NCBI GenBank assembly: GCA_035545275.1 | Contig: DASZYT010000009.1 | Coordinates: forward strand, 1 to 60,686 | DNA: 60,686 nt | Reading direction: 5' to 3' | From: DASZYT01 sp035545275 | Lineage (GTDB): Bacteria; Patescibacteriota; Saccharimonadia; Saccharimonadales; UBA4665 | Part shown: positions 24,780 to 33,171 of the stretch, piece after piece | Layout: the number at the start of each line of letters is the position of its first letter | Numbering within the stretch: the first letter of the stretch is position 1 | The notes under the pieces: generated by a model | What the model was told of the DNA's origin: nothing | The model's input: the letters and a program-made list of their open reading frames with translations, nothing else | The model's database searches: none | Program-made: the position numbers and the translations under genes

Positions 24780-25388
24780 CTAGTTGACGTCTTCTTCGTT
24801 TAACACAGATTTAATATCATCGTAGTTGAAGCCCTGGCGGGCGAGGTATTGCATGAGTTTTTGGTTGTCGTGATACTTAACTTGTTTACGTTTTTTGTCG
24901 ACGAGCTCACGGAGCGTGTCGAGCTCATCCGTCTCGTCTTCCTCGAGCACCTGCCCAATGATTTCGTCAGATACCCGTTTGGCACGCAGTTCTTGCTTGA
25001 GCCGGCGCAGGGAAGTAGGCTTCAGTAAACGCCGGTTGGCAACCCACACACGTGTAAATTCCTCATCATTTAGTAAGCCGATATTACTTAACTTGCTAAG
25101 TATTGATTTCTGGAGCGGGGGAGCGGCTTTTTTGCGCTGCAGATAACTTTCCATCTCCCACGTGCTACGTTGGCGCATAGCAGCATAGCGAAGTGCTTGG
25201 TTATACACTTTGTCGTCGGCAGATAGCTTCTTGAACTGCGTAACCTGCTCTTTGCTTAGTTCCTGGCCACTGGCTAGTTTGCTCTCAAACAGCGCCGACT
25301 CGCTTAAAGAAAACGAGTATTTGCCGTCTACAAAAATGCTGTAGCGGTCAGGCCGCTTCAACTGCTGGGCTATTTTGGAAACTTTCAT
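24780..25388 (-). CDS. recX: RecX regulator of RecA
   Basis: RecX binds RecA filaments and limits strand exchange. This 202-residue protein has the family's three-helix repeats: QALRYAAMRQRSTWEMESYLQRK, then GLLNDEEFTRVWVANR, KPTSLRRLKQELRAKRVSDEII and LMQYLARQGFNYDDIKSVL. I chose the start that begins MKVSKIAQQLKRPDRYSIFV, which lies 6 nt after TATCAT, so the mRNA is probably leaderless. That promoter lies within the 3' end of the next gene upstream. recA is 0.5 kb away on the same strand. Confidence 0.88.
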   Translation of the reverse strand: MKVSKIAQQLKRPDRYSIFVDGKYSFSLSESALFESKLASGQELSKEQVTQFKKLSADDKVYNQALRYAAMRQRSTWEMESYLQRKKAAPPLQKSILSKLSNIGLLNDEEFTRVWVANRRLLKPTSLRRLKQELRAKRVSDEIIGQVLEEDETDELDTLRELVDKKRKQVKYHDNQKLMQYLARQGFNYDDIKSVLNEEDVN

Positions 25389-25770
25389 AGGTATATGATA
25401 CTGACGATACGCTCGGCACTCTAATTTTATTTGCGCGTAAGGCAAGCAGCTCTGCTGCTTCTTTTTTGAGCTGAGAAGCACCGACTATTAGTTCAGTAGC
25501 AATTAACCCATCGCCCAACGGGCTTACCACGGTGCTACCCGATGCGTCTCCCACTGCTCGGGCAATATCTAGTGCAGCCGCACCAACAGCAACACTGGCG
25601 CACACATACGCAGCAACCGCAGCGTTTCCCGCCATCCTGCTTATTGTTCCAAGCTTTGGCTCAGGAGAGAGCAGTGGTATGCGACTATCTACATCCTTAC
25701 ATAAAGCTAGCCAAGGTATTTCCGCAGCTTTGGTAGCACGCTTGATGACGGCTTCGCTATGGAATGTCAT
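25348..25770 (-). CDS. 140-residue hypothetical between recA and recX
   Basis: An unrecognised protein with an Ala/Val-rich hydrophobic stretch (AAVAAYVCASVAVGAAALDIA, residues about 48-68) that could be a membrane span, then an amphipathic helix and a polar tail. The ATG at 25770 lies 8 nt after TATTAT, suggesting a leaderless start. It overlaps the recX start by 41 nt. A role in recombination is suggested only by position. Confidence 0.55.
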   Translation of the reverse strand: MTFHSEAVIKRATKAAEIPWLALCKDVDSRIPLLSPEPKLGTISRMAGNAAVAAYVCASVAVGAAALDIARAVGDASGSTVVSPLGDGLIATELIVGASQLKKEAAELLALRANKIRVPSVSSVSYTYESFQNSPAVEAA

Positions 25771-25858
25771 ATACCTACATAATACTCTTTTATGAATTTG
25801 AGCAAGTACGTGCAACCTTCCGGCTACAATATGGGCTCAGGCGACAAGCGTGTAGTCC

Positions 25859-26875
25859 CTACTCTTTCGTGGCTTCGGCGCGGACCTTTTTGGCGACTTC
25901 CTCGAGTACTTTGGGGTTTTCCTGCAGGTAGGTCTTGGCGGCTTCGCGGCCCTGGGCGATGTTTTGTCCGCCGTAGGCAAACCACGCACCGGCCTTCTCT
26001 ACCACGCCATATTTGGTAGCCAGGTCGATGATGTCGCCGGCCTTGGAAATGCCCTCGTTGTACATAATGTCGAATTCAGCCTCTCTAAATGGTGGTGCAA
26101 TCTTGTTTTTTACCACTTTCACGCGGGTGCGGTTGCCGATGACTTGATCGCCCTGCTTGATTTGGCCAATGCGGCGGATGTCGCAGCGTACGCTGGCGTA
26201 AAACTTCAGCGCGTTACCACCGGTAGTGGTTTCGGGGTTACCGAACATAACGCCGATTTTCATACGGATTTGGTTGATAAAGACCACCGTTGCCTTAGAG
26301 CGAGAAATGACACCGGTCAGTTTGCGTAGGGCCTGGCTCATGAGCCGGGCTTGTAAACCGGGCAAGCTGTCGCCCATCTCGCCCTCAATTTCGGCACGAG
26401 GCACCAAAGCCGCGACGGAGTCGACCACAATGAGGTCAACCGCGTTGCTGCGCACCAATGTTTCAGTAATCTCAAGAGCCTGCTCGCCGTTGTCCGGCTG
26501 GGAAAGCAATAGGTTTTCCACATCTACGCCAATGCGCTTGGCATACGCCGGGTCAAGCGCGTGCTCGGCGTCGATAAATGCCGCGGTGCCGCCAGCCTTT
26601 TGTACTTCGGCGATGGCGTGCAATGTCAGCGTGGTCTTACCAGAAGATTCCGGTCCGTAAACCTCAATAACGCGACCCTTCGGGAAGCCACCCCCCAACG
26701 CCAGGTCGAGTGAGATGGATCCGGTCGGGATCGTCTCTACCTTGGTGTGCTGGGACTCACCCAGCTTCATGATGGCACCCTTGCCAAATTGTTTCTCGAT
26801 AGTTTCCATGGCAAGGCCGAGCGCCTTGGTCTTGCCGTCATCAGCGGATGATTTGCTGGTAGTTTTATCAGCCAT
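25859..26875 (-). CDS. recA: Recombinase RecA
   Basis: RecA forms ATP-dependent filaments on single-stranded DNA, carrying out strand exchange and, in other bacteria, SOS induction. The 338-residue protein has Walker A GPESSGKTTL, LIVVDSVAALVP, loop L1/L2 segments (QALRKLTGVISRS, FINQIRMKIGVMFGNPETTTGGNAL) and a C terminus that lacks the long acidic tail. The ATG chosen has a strong GGAGG site. TATAAT (minus strand 26935-26940) implies a leader of about 50 nt. I see no clear LexA-type operator (GAAC-N4-GTTC). Confidence 0.98.
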   Translation of the reverse strand: MADKTTSKSSADDGKTKALGLAMETIEKQFGKGAIMKLGESQHTKVETIPTGSISLDLALGGGFPKGRVIEVYGPESSGKTTLTLHAIAEVQKAGGTAAFIDAEHALDPAYAKRIGVDVENLLLSQPDNGEQALEITETLVRSNAVDLIVVDSVAALVPRAEIEGEMGDSLPGLQARLMSQALRKLTGVISRSKATVVFINQIRMKIGVMFGNPETTTGGNALKFYASVRCDIRRIGQIKQGDQVIGNRTRVKVVKNKIAPPFREAEFDIMYNEGISKAGDIIDLATKYGVVEKAGAWFAYGGQNIAQGREAAKTYLQENPKVLEEVAKKVRAEATKE

Positions 26876-27058
26876 TATTCCTCCATTCATAGGTCGTTTT
26901 GACCTCTGTTATTACCCTTCCACCGTTACCTACAATTATAGCAGAAATCGCCCTTGGAGTCACGTGCATTACCTCTAAAATGCTTCTGCTTTTCGGGCAT
27001 TGTTGTTAAAATGAAGGCCAGGATGGGTGCACATCGTTATATCGAGGTATAAACAAAC

Positions 27059-28867
27059 ATGAGAATATCTGACGCACTGGTAGAAAAACTCCTGAAAAAA
27101 ACGGGCAAAGTCACCGACGAGCAAATGGCGTCGTTACGCGAGCAGGAGACCAGCGAGAAGAAGCCCCTACAGGATTTGGTGGTTAAAAACAACCTGCTGT
27201 CTGAAAAGGAACTGACCGAAGCCTACGCCGCCGAAATCGATGCACCCTATGTTGAGCTCAACCCGCGCGAGATAGACCACGAGGTACTCAAGAGCATCCC
27301 CGAACGCATTGCCCACCAGTACCACGCGGTCGTGTTCAAGGTGGACGACAAGGGGATCAAGCATGTGGCTATGGAAGATCCCGACGACATTCCGGCCATC
27401 AACTTTTTGCAGAAGCAACTCGGCACCGACATCAAGGTATACATCACCACTCACACGCTTATCGAACAGGCACTAGACCTGTACCGCGGCAATATTAGCA
27501 ACGAACTGACTAAAGTTATTGCGGGCGACCAAGAAGCCGTTGCCGAAGATGAAGAAGTCGATGAAGAAGATGTGGCCGAAGATTCGCCCATTGCCCAGAC
27601 GGTCAACTTGATTATCGAGTACGGCATTAAGGCCGGCGCCAGCGACATCCACATTGAGCCGCGCGAAGACTTTGTGTTAGTACGCTACCGCATCGACGGT
27701 ATGCTGCGCGAAGCCAACAAATTGCCCCGCAAAGTATTGGGTTCGCTCGTTAGCCGCATCAAAATTTTGAGTAATCTGAAGATTGACGAACACCGGGCGC
27801 CCCAAGATGGGCGGTTTAAGATACAGGCAGGCGGCAATGTCTATGCACTGCGCGTCTCTACCCTTCCCATTGTCGATGGCGAGAAAGTGGTCATGCGTAT
27901 CCTTAATGAGTCCAGCAAAGCGGCTGCTTTTGAAGAATTGGGCTTCTGGGGCGAGGCACTCAAGACACTCCAGCATGCTATCGTGCAGCCGCACGGCATG
28001 GTGCTGGTGACCGGGCCTACCGGTTCCGGCAAATCGACCACGCTCTTTTCGGTACTATCCATGTTGAATACCCCTGGGGTCAACATCTCTACCGTAGAAG
28101 ACCCAGTGGAGTACCGTATCCCGGGGGTCAACCAAACGCAGGTTAACCCTGTAGCCGGCATGACCTTCCAAAATGGTTTGCGTGCCCTGCTCCGCCAAGA
28201 CCCCAATATCATCATGGTAGGCGAGATCCGCGACGGCGAGACCGCCGAGCTGGGCGTACAGGCCGCCCTGACGGGCCACCTAGTGTTCTCTACCCTGCAC
28301 ACCAACAACGCCGCCACCTGTCTGCCACGTCTTCTTGATATGGGTGTGGAACCATTTTTGATTGCCAGCACCATCCGTGCCGTCATCGGCCAACGTCTGG
28401 TACGACGGTTGTGCCCAGACTGCCGCGAATCATTTAGCCCCGATGACGCCACGCTCAAGAAACTTTCTGAAGCCTTCCACCTAGACGAGTCGGGCGCTAT
28501 GGCTCATGTACACCAGCTCGACCAAGAGGCCTTGGAGGGCGGCATTGGTAAATCGAGCAAAGCCAAATCAAAAGAAGATGTGGAGCTCGGCACCACCGAA
28601 AGTAGCATCAAGACACTTTGGAAAGCCCACGAAGACGGTTGTAACTCCTGCGGACACTCAGGCTACAAGGGCCGAATCGGTGTCTATGAAGTACTGAGCA
28701 ATAACGAAAACATTCAAAAGCTTATTATGTCGGACGGCACCAGCGAAGCCTTGCAGGAAAGCGCCATCAAAGACGGCATGGTGACCATGCAGATGGATGG
28801 TTTCATAAAGGCTCTGCGCGGCCAAACTACTATAGAGGAAATCTTGCGCGTCACCGCCGAGGAATAA
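27059..28867 (+). CDS. pilB: Type IV pilus assembly ATPase PilB
   Basis: PilB is the hexameric AAA-type motor that drives pilin polymerisation from the cytoplasmic side. The 602-residue protein has an N-terminal MshEN-like region, an acidic linker, Walker A GPTGSGKSTT, the Asp box TVEDPVEYR, Walker B IIMVGEIRDGETAE, the His box LTGHLVFSTLHTN, and a zinc tetracysteine split as CPDC and CNSC. It heads the operon with pilC 4 nt downstream. Zinc-type PilB ATPases extend rather than retract, and no PilT is in the window. Confidence 0.96.
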   Translation: MRISDALVEKLLKKTGKVTDEQMASLREQETSEKKPLQDLVVKNNLLSEKELTEAYAAEIDAPYVELNPREIDHEVLKSIPERIAHQYHAVVFKVDDKGIKHVAMEDPDDIPAINFLQKQLGTDIKVYITTHTLIEQALDLYRGNISNELTKVIAGDQEAVAEDEEVDEEDVAEDSPIAQTVNLIIEYGIKAGASDIHIEPREDFVLVRYRIDGMLREANKLPRKVLGSLVSRIKILSNLKIDEHRAPQDGRFKIQAGGNVYALRVSTLPIVDGEKVVMRILNESSKAAAFEELGFWGEALKTLQHAIVQPHGMVLVTGPTGSGKSTTLFSVLSMLNTPGVNISTVEDPVEYRIPGVNQTQVNPVAGMTFQNGLRALLRQDPNIIMVGEIRDGETAELGVQAALTGHLVFSTLHTNNAATCLPRLLDMGVEPFLIASTIRAVIGQRLVRRLCPDCRESFSPDDATLKKLSEAFHLDESGAMAHVHQLDQEALEGGIGKSSKAKSKEDVELGTTESSIKTLWKAHEDGCNSCGHSGYKGRIGVYEVLSNNENIQKLIMSDGTSEALQESAIKDGMVTMQMDGFIKALRGQTTIEEILRVTAEE

Positions 28868-28871
28868 ATCC

Positions 28872-30092
28872 ATGCGATTCGACTACAAAGCGCTCAACAA
28901 AGAAGGCAAAACCATCACTGGAAACATGGAGGCTGCCACCAAGGAAGCTTTGGTAGCTACGTTGGCAAAACAAGGCATTCATCCCCTCTCTGTCAAAGTG
29001 GGGGGCGCCAAAGGTGCAACAGGCGACAAATTGGTCAAAAAAAAGGTAAAGCTGGCAGATTTGGTTATTTTTAGCCGGCAACTTTCCACCATGATTTCCG
29101 CCGGTGTACCCCTGGCCCGTTCGCTATCCGCCCTCCAAGAAGACTCAGAGAGCCCCGTACTGCAACAGATTATTGCGGGCGTGACAAAGGACGTCGAGAG
29201 CGGCATGCCGCTCGGCGATGCGTTTGCCAAATATCCCAAGGTGTTTTCGGAAGTGTACGTCAACATGGTACGTGCCGGTGAAGATGGCGGTATTTTGGAC
29301 GAGATACTGAAACGCCTGGCCTCCCAGGTAGAGCAAGACAACAGTATCCGCAAGAAAATCAAAAGTGCCATGATGTACCCCACTGTCATCTTGACGGTTA
29401 CCATCATTGCCTTTTTCGGCATTATGATTTTCATCATGCCTAAAATCGACGGTATCATGAAGCAGCTGGGCGGCCCTAATGCCCAATTGCCTTCGTACAC
29501 TCGAGCCATGCTGGCCATTAGTCACTTCACCCAGCACTATATCTTATTTATCATTATCGGTATGGTAGCTCTTGCGGTGGGATTTTTACGCTACATTCAC
29601 ACTCCCAACGGTAAGTATAAGTGGCACGGATTTTTGCTGCGCATGCCCATTATTAAAACCATTGTCATGAAGATAGCTATTGCCCGCTTCTCGCGCACGT
29701 TTGCTTCCCTAATGGCAGCGGGGGTCAGCGTATTAGACGCGCTGGACGTTACCGGAGCAGCCATTGGCAATAAAGTGATTGAGGCCGAGCTAAAGTCTGC
29801 AGCCGAAGAAGTTAAAAATGGTAGGCAGCTTAGCCAACCGCTAAAAGAAAGCAAACATTTCCCGCCCATCGTGTCGCAAATGATGCAGGTTGGCGAGGAA
29901 ACAGGCCAAATAGATCAGGTACTGGTAAAAATCGCGGACTTCTACGAGGAAGAGGTATCGGTGCTCATCGACGGCTTGGCTGCCATTATCGAGCCAATTA
30001 TGATCATTCTGCTCGGTGCTGGCGTGGGACTCATTGCCGCCAGCGTGATGGGTCCGATTGCTAACCTGAGCAAAAACGTCGGAAGCGGTTAG
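28872..30092 (+). CDS. pilC: Type IV pilus inner-membrane platform PilC
   Basis: PilC is the membrane platform turned by PilB. The 406-residue protein starts with FDYKALNKEGKTITGNM and has two cytoplasmic GspF repeats: one with IFSRQLSTMISAGVPLARSL, the other with FSRTFASLMAAGVSVLDAL. It also has three long membrane segments, near residues 172-192, 218-238 and 370-392. It ends VMGPIANLSKN. Co-transcription with pilB is likely. A promoter for the pilin begins 25 nt after the stop. Confidence 0.95.
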   Translation: MRFDYKALNKEGKTITGNMEAATKEALVATLAKQGIHPLSVKVGGAKGATGDKLVKKKVKLADLVIFSRQLSTMISAGVPLARSLSALQEDSESPVLQQIIAGVTKDVESGMPLGDAFAKYPKVFSEVYVNMVRAGEDGGILDEILKRLASQVEQDNSIRKKIKSAMMYPTVILTVTIIAFFGIMIFIMPKIDGIMKQLGGPNAQLPSYTRAMLAISHFTQHYILFIIIGMVALAVGFLRYIHTPNGKYKWHGFLLRMPIIKTIVMKIAIARFSRTFASLMAAGVSVLDALDVTGAAIGNKVIEAELKSAAEEVKNGRQLSQPLKESKHFPPIVSQMMQVGEETGQIDQVLVKIADFYEEEVSVLIDGLAAIIEPIMIILLGAGVGLIAASVMGPIANLSKNVGSG

Positions 30093-30116
30093 TAGCTTTG
30101 CCTGGTGGAAAAGGGC

Positions 30117-30144
30117 TTGACCCCAGAAAGCTTATGGTTATAAT
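30117..30144 (+). promoter_or_regulatory. Promoter of the major pilin
   Basis: TTGACC and TATAAT separated by 16 bp form the best textbook promoter in the window. It predicts transcription from about 30151 and a leader of about 90 nt. Confidence 0.75.
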
Positions 30145-30157
30145 CTTTGGTAGATAC

Positions 30158-30190
30158 TTAAAATCTAGGGTTATACCCTGTAGATTTTAA
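30158..30190 (+). promoter_or_regulatory. Hairpin in the pilin mRNA leader
   Basis: A 13-bp stem (TTAAAATCTAGGG with CCC-TG-TAGATTTTAA, a 2-nt bulge) sits at the predicted 5' end of the pilin transcript. It could stabilise this abundant mRNA. Confidence 0.55.
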
Positions 30191-30242
30191 AGATCATTAA
30201 GTAAAAATTAAGACAGTAACAATTTAAGGAGGGTGGGTCCTT

Positions 30243-30719
30243 ATGATCTCACTTAAAAATCGTCAACGTGGTTTCACTATCGTGGAACTTCTGATCGTGA
30301 TTGTTGTCATTGGCATCTTGGCAACACTTGTCATCACGACATATTCAGGTATCCAGGCAAAAGCCCGTGACACCAAGCGCCAAACAGATATCAACACTAT
30401 TCAGAGCCACCTGGAGGCCTACGCAGCCGACATAGGCGGTGGTAACTACCCAACGCTGGCAAACTTGCAAGACTCAACCTGGGTGAAGAGCAACCTGAAG
30501 GGTCTCGACATGGCCACCTTCCAGGACCCGAAGTGGAGCACTTCTAACACCGACTGCACTGGTGGAACTTCACCTAGTCAGTACGCAGAAGTTATCGACA
30601 CTGCCAAGGCTGGCTGTTACGAGTACACTGCAACTACCGATGCCAACGGTAATGTAACTGGGTACACAATTTCTGCTGCGCTGGAAAGTGGCTCAACCTA
30701 CTCCAAGACAAACCCGTAA
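30243..30719 (+). CDS. Major type IV pilin (prepilin)
   Basis: This 158-residue prepilin has a short basic leader, the cleavage motif RGFTIVELL with the conserved Glu at +5, a long hydrophobic helix (to about residue 35), and a globular part with two cysteines (CTGGTS..., GC) near the C terminus forming a probable D-loop. It is the likely shaft subunit: it has its own strong promoter, an AAGGAGG ribosome site and a terminator. The prepilin peptidase needed to process it is outside the window. Confidence 0.93.
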   Translation: MISLKNRQRGFTIVELLIVIVVIGILATLVITTYSGIQAKARDTKRQTDINTIQSHLEAYAADIGGGNYPTLANLQDSTWVKSNLKGLDMATFQDPKWSTSNTDCTGGTSPSQYAEVIDTAKAGCYEYTATTDANGNVTGYTISAALESGSTYSKTNP

Positions 30720-30739
30720 TACGGTTTAAACTGGCACAT

Positions 30740-30769
30740 AAAAGAGCCCCTGTACGAGGGCTCTTTTTT
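30740..30769 (+). terminator. Terminator after the major pilin
   Basis: Ten-bp stem AAAAGAGCCC/GGGCTCTTTT followed by T residues. It is the cleanest rho-independent terminator in the window. The following 188 bp to the convergent gene hold nothing recognisable. Confidence 0.85.
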
Positions 30770-30957
30770 GGTATGCAAAGAGGAAGTTATTATGACAAGA
30801 CTATATCTATGACACCGTTACGCAGCCCTATTCGCAGATTAGGCATTAGCCATTCCCATCGTAGCTCGGGGCATAGGCAATGCCCAGGGCATGTTGCGCA
30901 GGTAGTTTGTGCACACCTAGGCCGCTAAACACGCCTTCTTTGCAAGGCACGACGTTA

Positions 30958-32568
30958 CTACGGTTTGGTAAGCACTTCGCGCCACGACAAAGTCGTGTAA
31001 CCGCCGGTGACGGGAAAGCCAGGTGGTGGCGCATACAGCAAGTTATAGTCGTAATGAGTCGTGTTGTTCTTGAACCCAGAGATATAGTAACCACTGGATG
31101 AGTCATAGACCGCATCGCCACAACCTCCCCGGCCACTATACTCCCATGACCACGTCCAATTTTGACGTGTAGCTACCGAGCCATAGAAATCGAGCTGTTG
31201 GTTGTCGCCTACCCAGCCACGCGTACAGCTGCCAAACCAACTAAAGTTGTATACTGGTCGATATTGGACATTGCCTGTTTCTGCTAGCATGGCCGCATCA
31301 ATCTCAAGCGTAAAGTCGCCCGTGGAAGGTGCCGCGTACGGCGCAATTTCTACCGACCCTTCGGCCACTAATCCCAACACGTCACTGCCGTCTTTAGTAC
31401 TATAAGCGACATTGCCAGCTATGTTGATGTTGGTGGCCACTGAAGTAGCCAGACGGCCAGAGGCAATAGTGAGCCGACCCTTGAAGGTCGGGTTGCTTCT
31501 GACCCACACGTTGTCTTCGACAAATATAACTCCGTTTGTCGGGAATGAAATACCTGAGGCTACCAAGGTAGGACTTAAGGCGCTGGAGTAATCGGTTTTG
31601 GTATCTTTCTCATTGTTGACCGTATAGAGGTCGTACGTGCCATCATTGTTGAGGTTGATAAGATACCCGCGCGACACATTAGCGCTGGAACTGCGTTCGG
31701 GAACATAGGCGGCGGTACGCATGGTAGGCAGTTGTGAGCACGCATTTGATTGTCCGGCCAGCGAAGACGTGGAAGAGTCTTCCGAAAAGGCAATCTTTTT
31801 CAGGGAGCAGAGACTGCCGCTGATCTGGTTGAAGTCGACTGTGGTGGTAGGATATTGCCAGTTTGCCTTGGAGCGTGTGTTGCAATTAACCGGCGAGGTA
31901 ATGGTTGGGTCGCACCACACACCGTTTTCGGTACTACCATCACCACCATATTGAGTGCTCGGCACGTACGTGCTGTTGGAACTGCTCACCACGTCATTGT
32001 TGGCGCCGTCCATATGCACCCCAATGTTAGAGTGCACCGGGCCATCAGCACTTTCGGTATTGCCAAACCATAGTTCGCTGTCGGATAGCACCGCATAGCT
32101 CGCGAACGACGTCGCTCCTACTTTGGCCTGTACCGTCCGAGTTGCGTCGCTACCATTAACTTTACCTATCGATGTAACGGTAACTATGGTAGACCCTATG
32201 CCCTGCGGCTTTATCCACAAGGTGTACGTGCCAGTCGTGTCACCATTAGCGTCCACGTAGTCGTGGGTATACGGACCATAGCCCAGGTTAGGATCTTGTG
32301 TTGCTGGCGACCCCTGCCCATCTTGATAGTCAGTGCCGTTGTGGCTTAGGTGCCATACATAGTAATCCACTCCGGCTTCGGCAATATTAAACGCCTGTTG
32401 GCTTTTGACATTATGCCCAACCACGAAAAAGTTATTGAGAATAACTCCTAATACCGCCACCGCCAAAATGGCTGCAGCGATGATAAACGAGATCATAGCT
32501 GGCACCATGAAGCCTTCATCGTTGTGAGCGAGAGAGCTGCGTTTGAAAAACTTCTGTAGGTGTCTCAT
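30958..32568 (-). CDS. Large PilX-like minor pilin / pilus-associated protein
   Basis: This 536-residue protein has a cytoplasmic start, a prepilin-like junction EGFMVPAMISFI, a single membrane helix (residues about 20-45) and QQAFNIAEAGVDYYVW, which is typical of PilX/GspK-type minor pilins. The rest is a large extracellular beta-rich domain with several cysteines, resembling polymer-like passenger regions. It ends a run with two more prepilins. In other bacteria such minor pilins prime the pilus tip and can act as adhesins; that role here is inference. Confidence 0.75.
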   Translation of the reverse strand: MRHLQKFFKRSSLAHNDEGFMVPAMISFIIAAAILAVAVLGVILNNFFVVGHNVKSQQAFNIAEAGVDYYVWHLSHNGTDYQDGQGSPATQDPNLGYGPYTHDYVDANGDTTGTYTLWIKPQGIGSTIVTVTSIGKVNGSDATRTVQAKVGATSFASYAVLSDSELWFGNTESADGPVHSNIGVHMDGANNDVVSSSNSTYVPSTQYGGDGSTENGVWCDPTITSPVNCNTRSKANWQYPTTTVDFNQISGSLCSLKKIAFSEDSSTSSLAGQSNACSQLPTMRTAAYVPERSSSANVSRGYLINLNNDGTYDLYTVNNEKDTKTDYSSALSPTLVASGISFPTNGVIFVEDNVWVRSNPTFKGRLTIASGRLATSVATNINIAGNVAYSTKDGSDVLGLVAEGSVEIAPYAAPSTGDFTLEIDAAMLAETGNVQYRPVYNFSWFGSCTRGWVGDNQQLDFYGSVATRQNWTWSWEYSGRGGCGDAVYDSSSGYYISGFKNNTTHYDYNLLYAPPPGFPVTGGYTTLSWREVLTKP

Positions 32569-32571
32569 GTA

Positions 32572-33171
32572 CTATTCCTTGTTCCGTAAGCTTACTTCCA
32601 GGCTGATTGGCTGACTGCTGCCCCCCTGGGCTGTAGCTACTCCCAGATTGGTTTGGATTTGCTGAATGGTTGTGACATCCGCTACCGGCACTCCTAGTTG
32701 GGTATTCGTACTATCGAAGTAGACAAAGAGTGTCGTGGCGGCTGGCTGCTTGAAATTGGGAATGATGGTATAGGTGGTGGTGCTACCACTTATGGGCGTA
32801 CCAATGGGTGGATTGGCCGTCATGCGGGTTACATCAGCCATGAGTGCTGTCTGCGAGGAGTTGAGATAATAGTGTATTTCGGATACGTAGGTGTCGCTAG
32901 GAGAAAAGTAGGCGTACGCCGTAAGATCGGTGCCTGAAGCCGAGACTACTCCCGTAATGCCTCGCAGTACCTGTGCCAGCCGTTCAGATTCGGACGCCAA
33001 ATCGGTAAAGTTTGACGCCGTTTTTTGCAGATCCAGATAGTTGCCTAAGTCTGCCCGGAAGAATTCATAAAAGCTCGTGGATACTAGCAATATGATAACC
33101 ATCACCACTACCAGCTCCACCAAGGTAAAGCCTGCTTCCTTTGGCCGGTGTAATAATTTAGGAACCGACAA
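32572..33171 (-). CDS. Minor prepilin, PilW/GspJ-like
   Basis: This 199-residue prepilin has the cleavage motif AGFTLVELVVV and a hydrophobic helix. A globular domain follows, opening with FEFFRADLGNYLDLQKTASNFTDLASESERLAQVLRG-like helical sequence. Its start overlaps the 3' end of the preceding prepilin gene by 14 nt and the next gene follows 3 nt after its stop, so the three form a tight operon. Confidence 0.82.
   Translation of the reverse strand: MSVPKLLHRPKEAGFTLVELVVVMVIILLVSTSFYEFFRADLGNYLDLQKTASNFTDLASESERLAQVLRGITGVVSASGTDLTAYAYFSPSDTYVSEIHYYLNSSQTALMADVTRMTANPPIGTPISGSTTTYTIIPNFKQPAATTLFVYFDSTNTQLGVPVADVTTIQQIQTNLGVATAQGGSSQPISLEVSLRNKE

Noticed and set aside
25859..27058. LexA operator at recA
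   Set aside because: No convincing GAAC-N4-GTTC or CTGT-N8-ACAG site was seen between recA and pilB.
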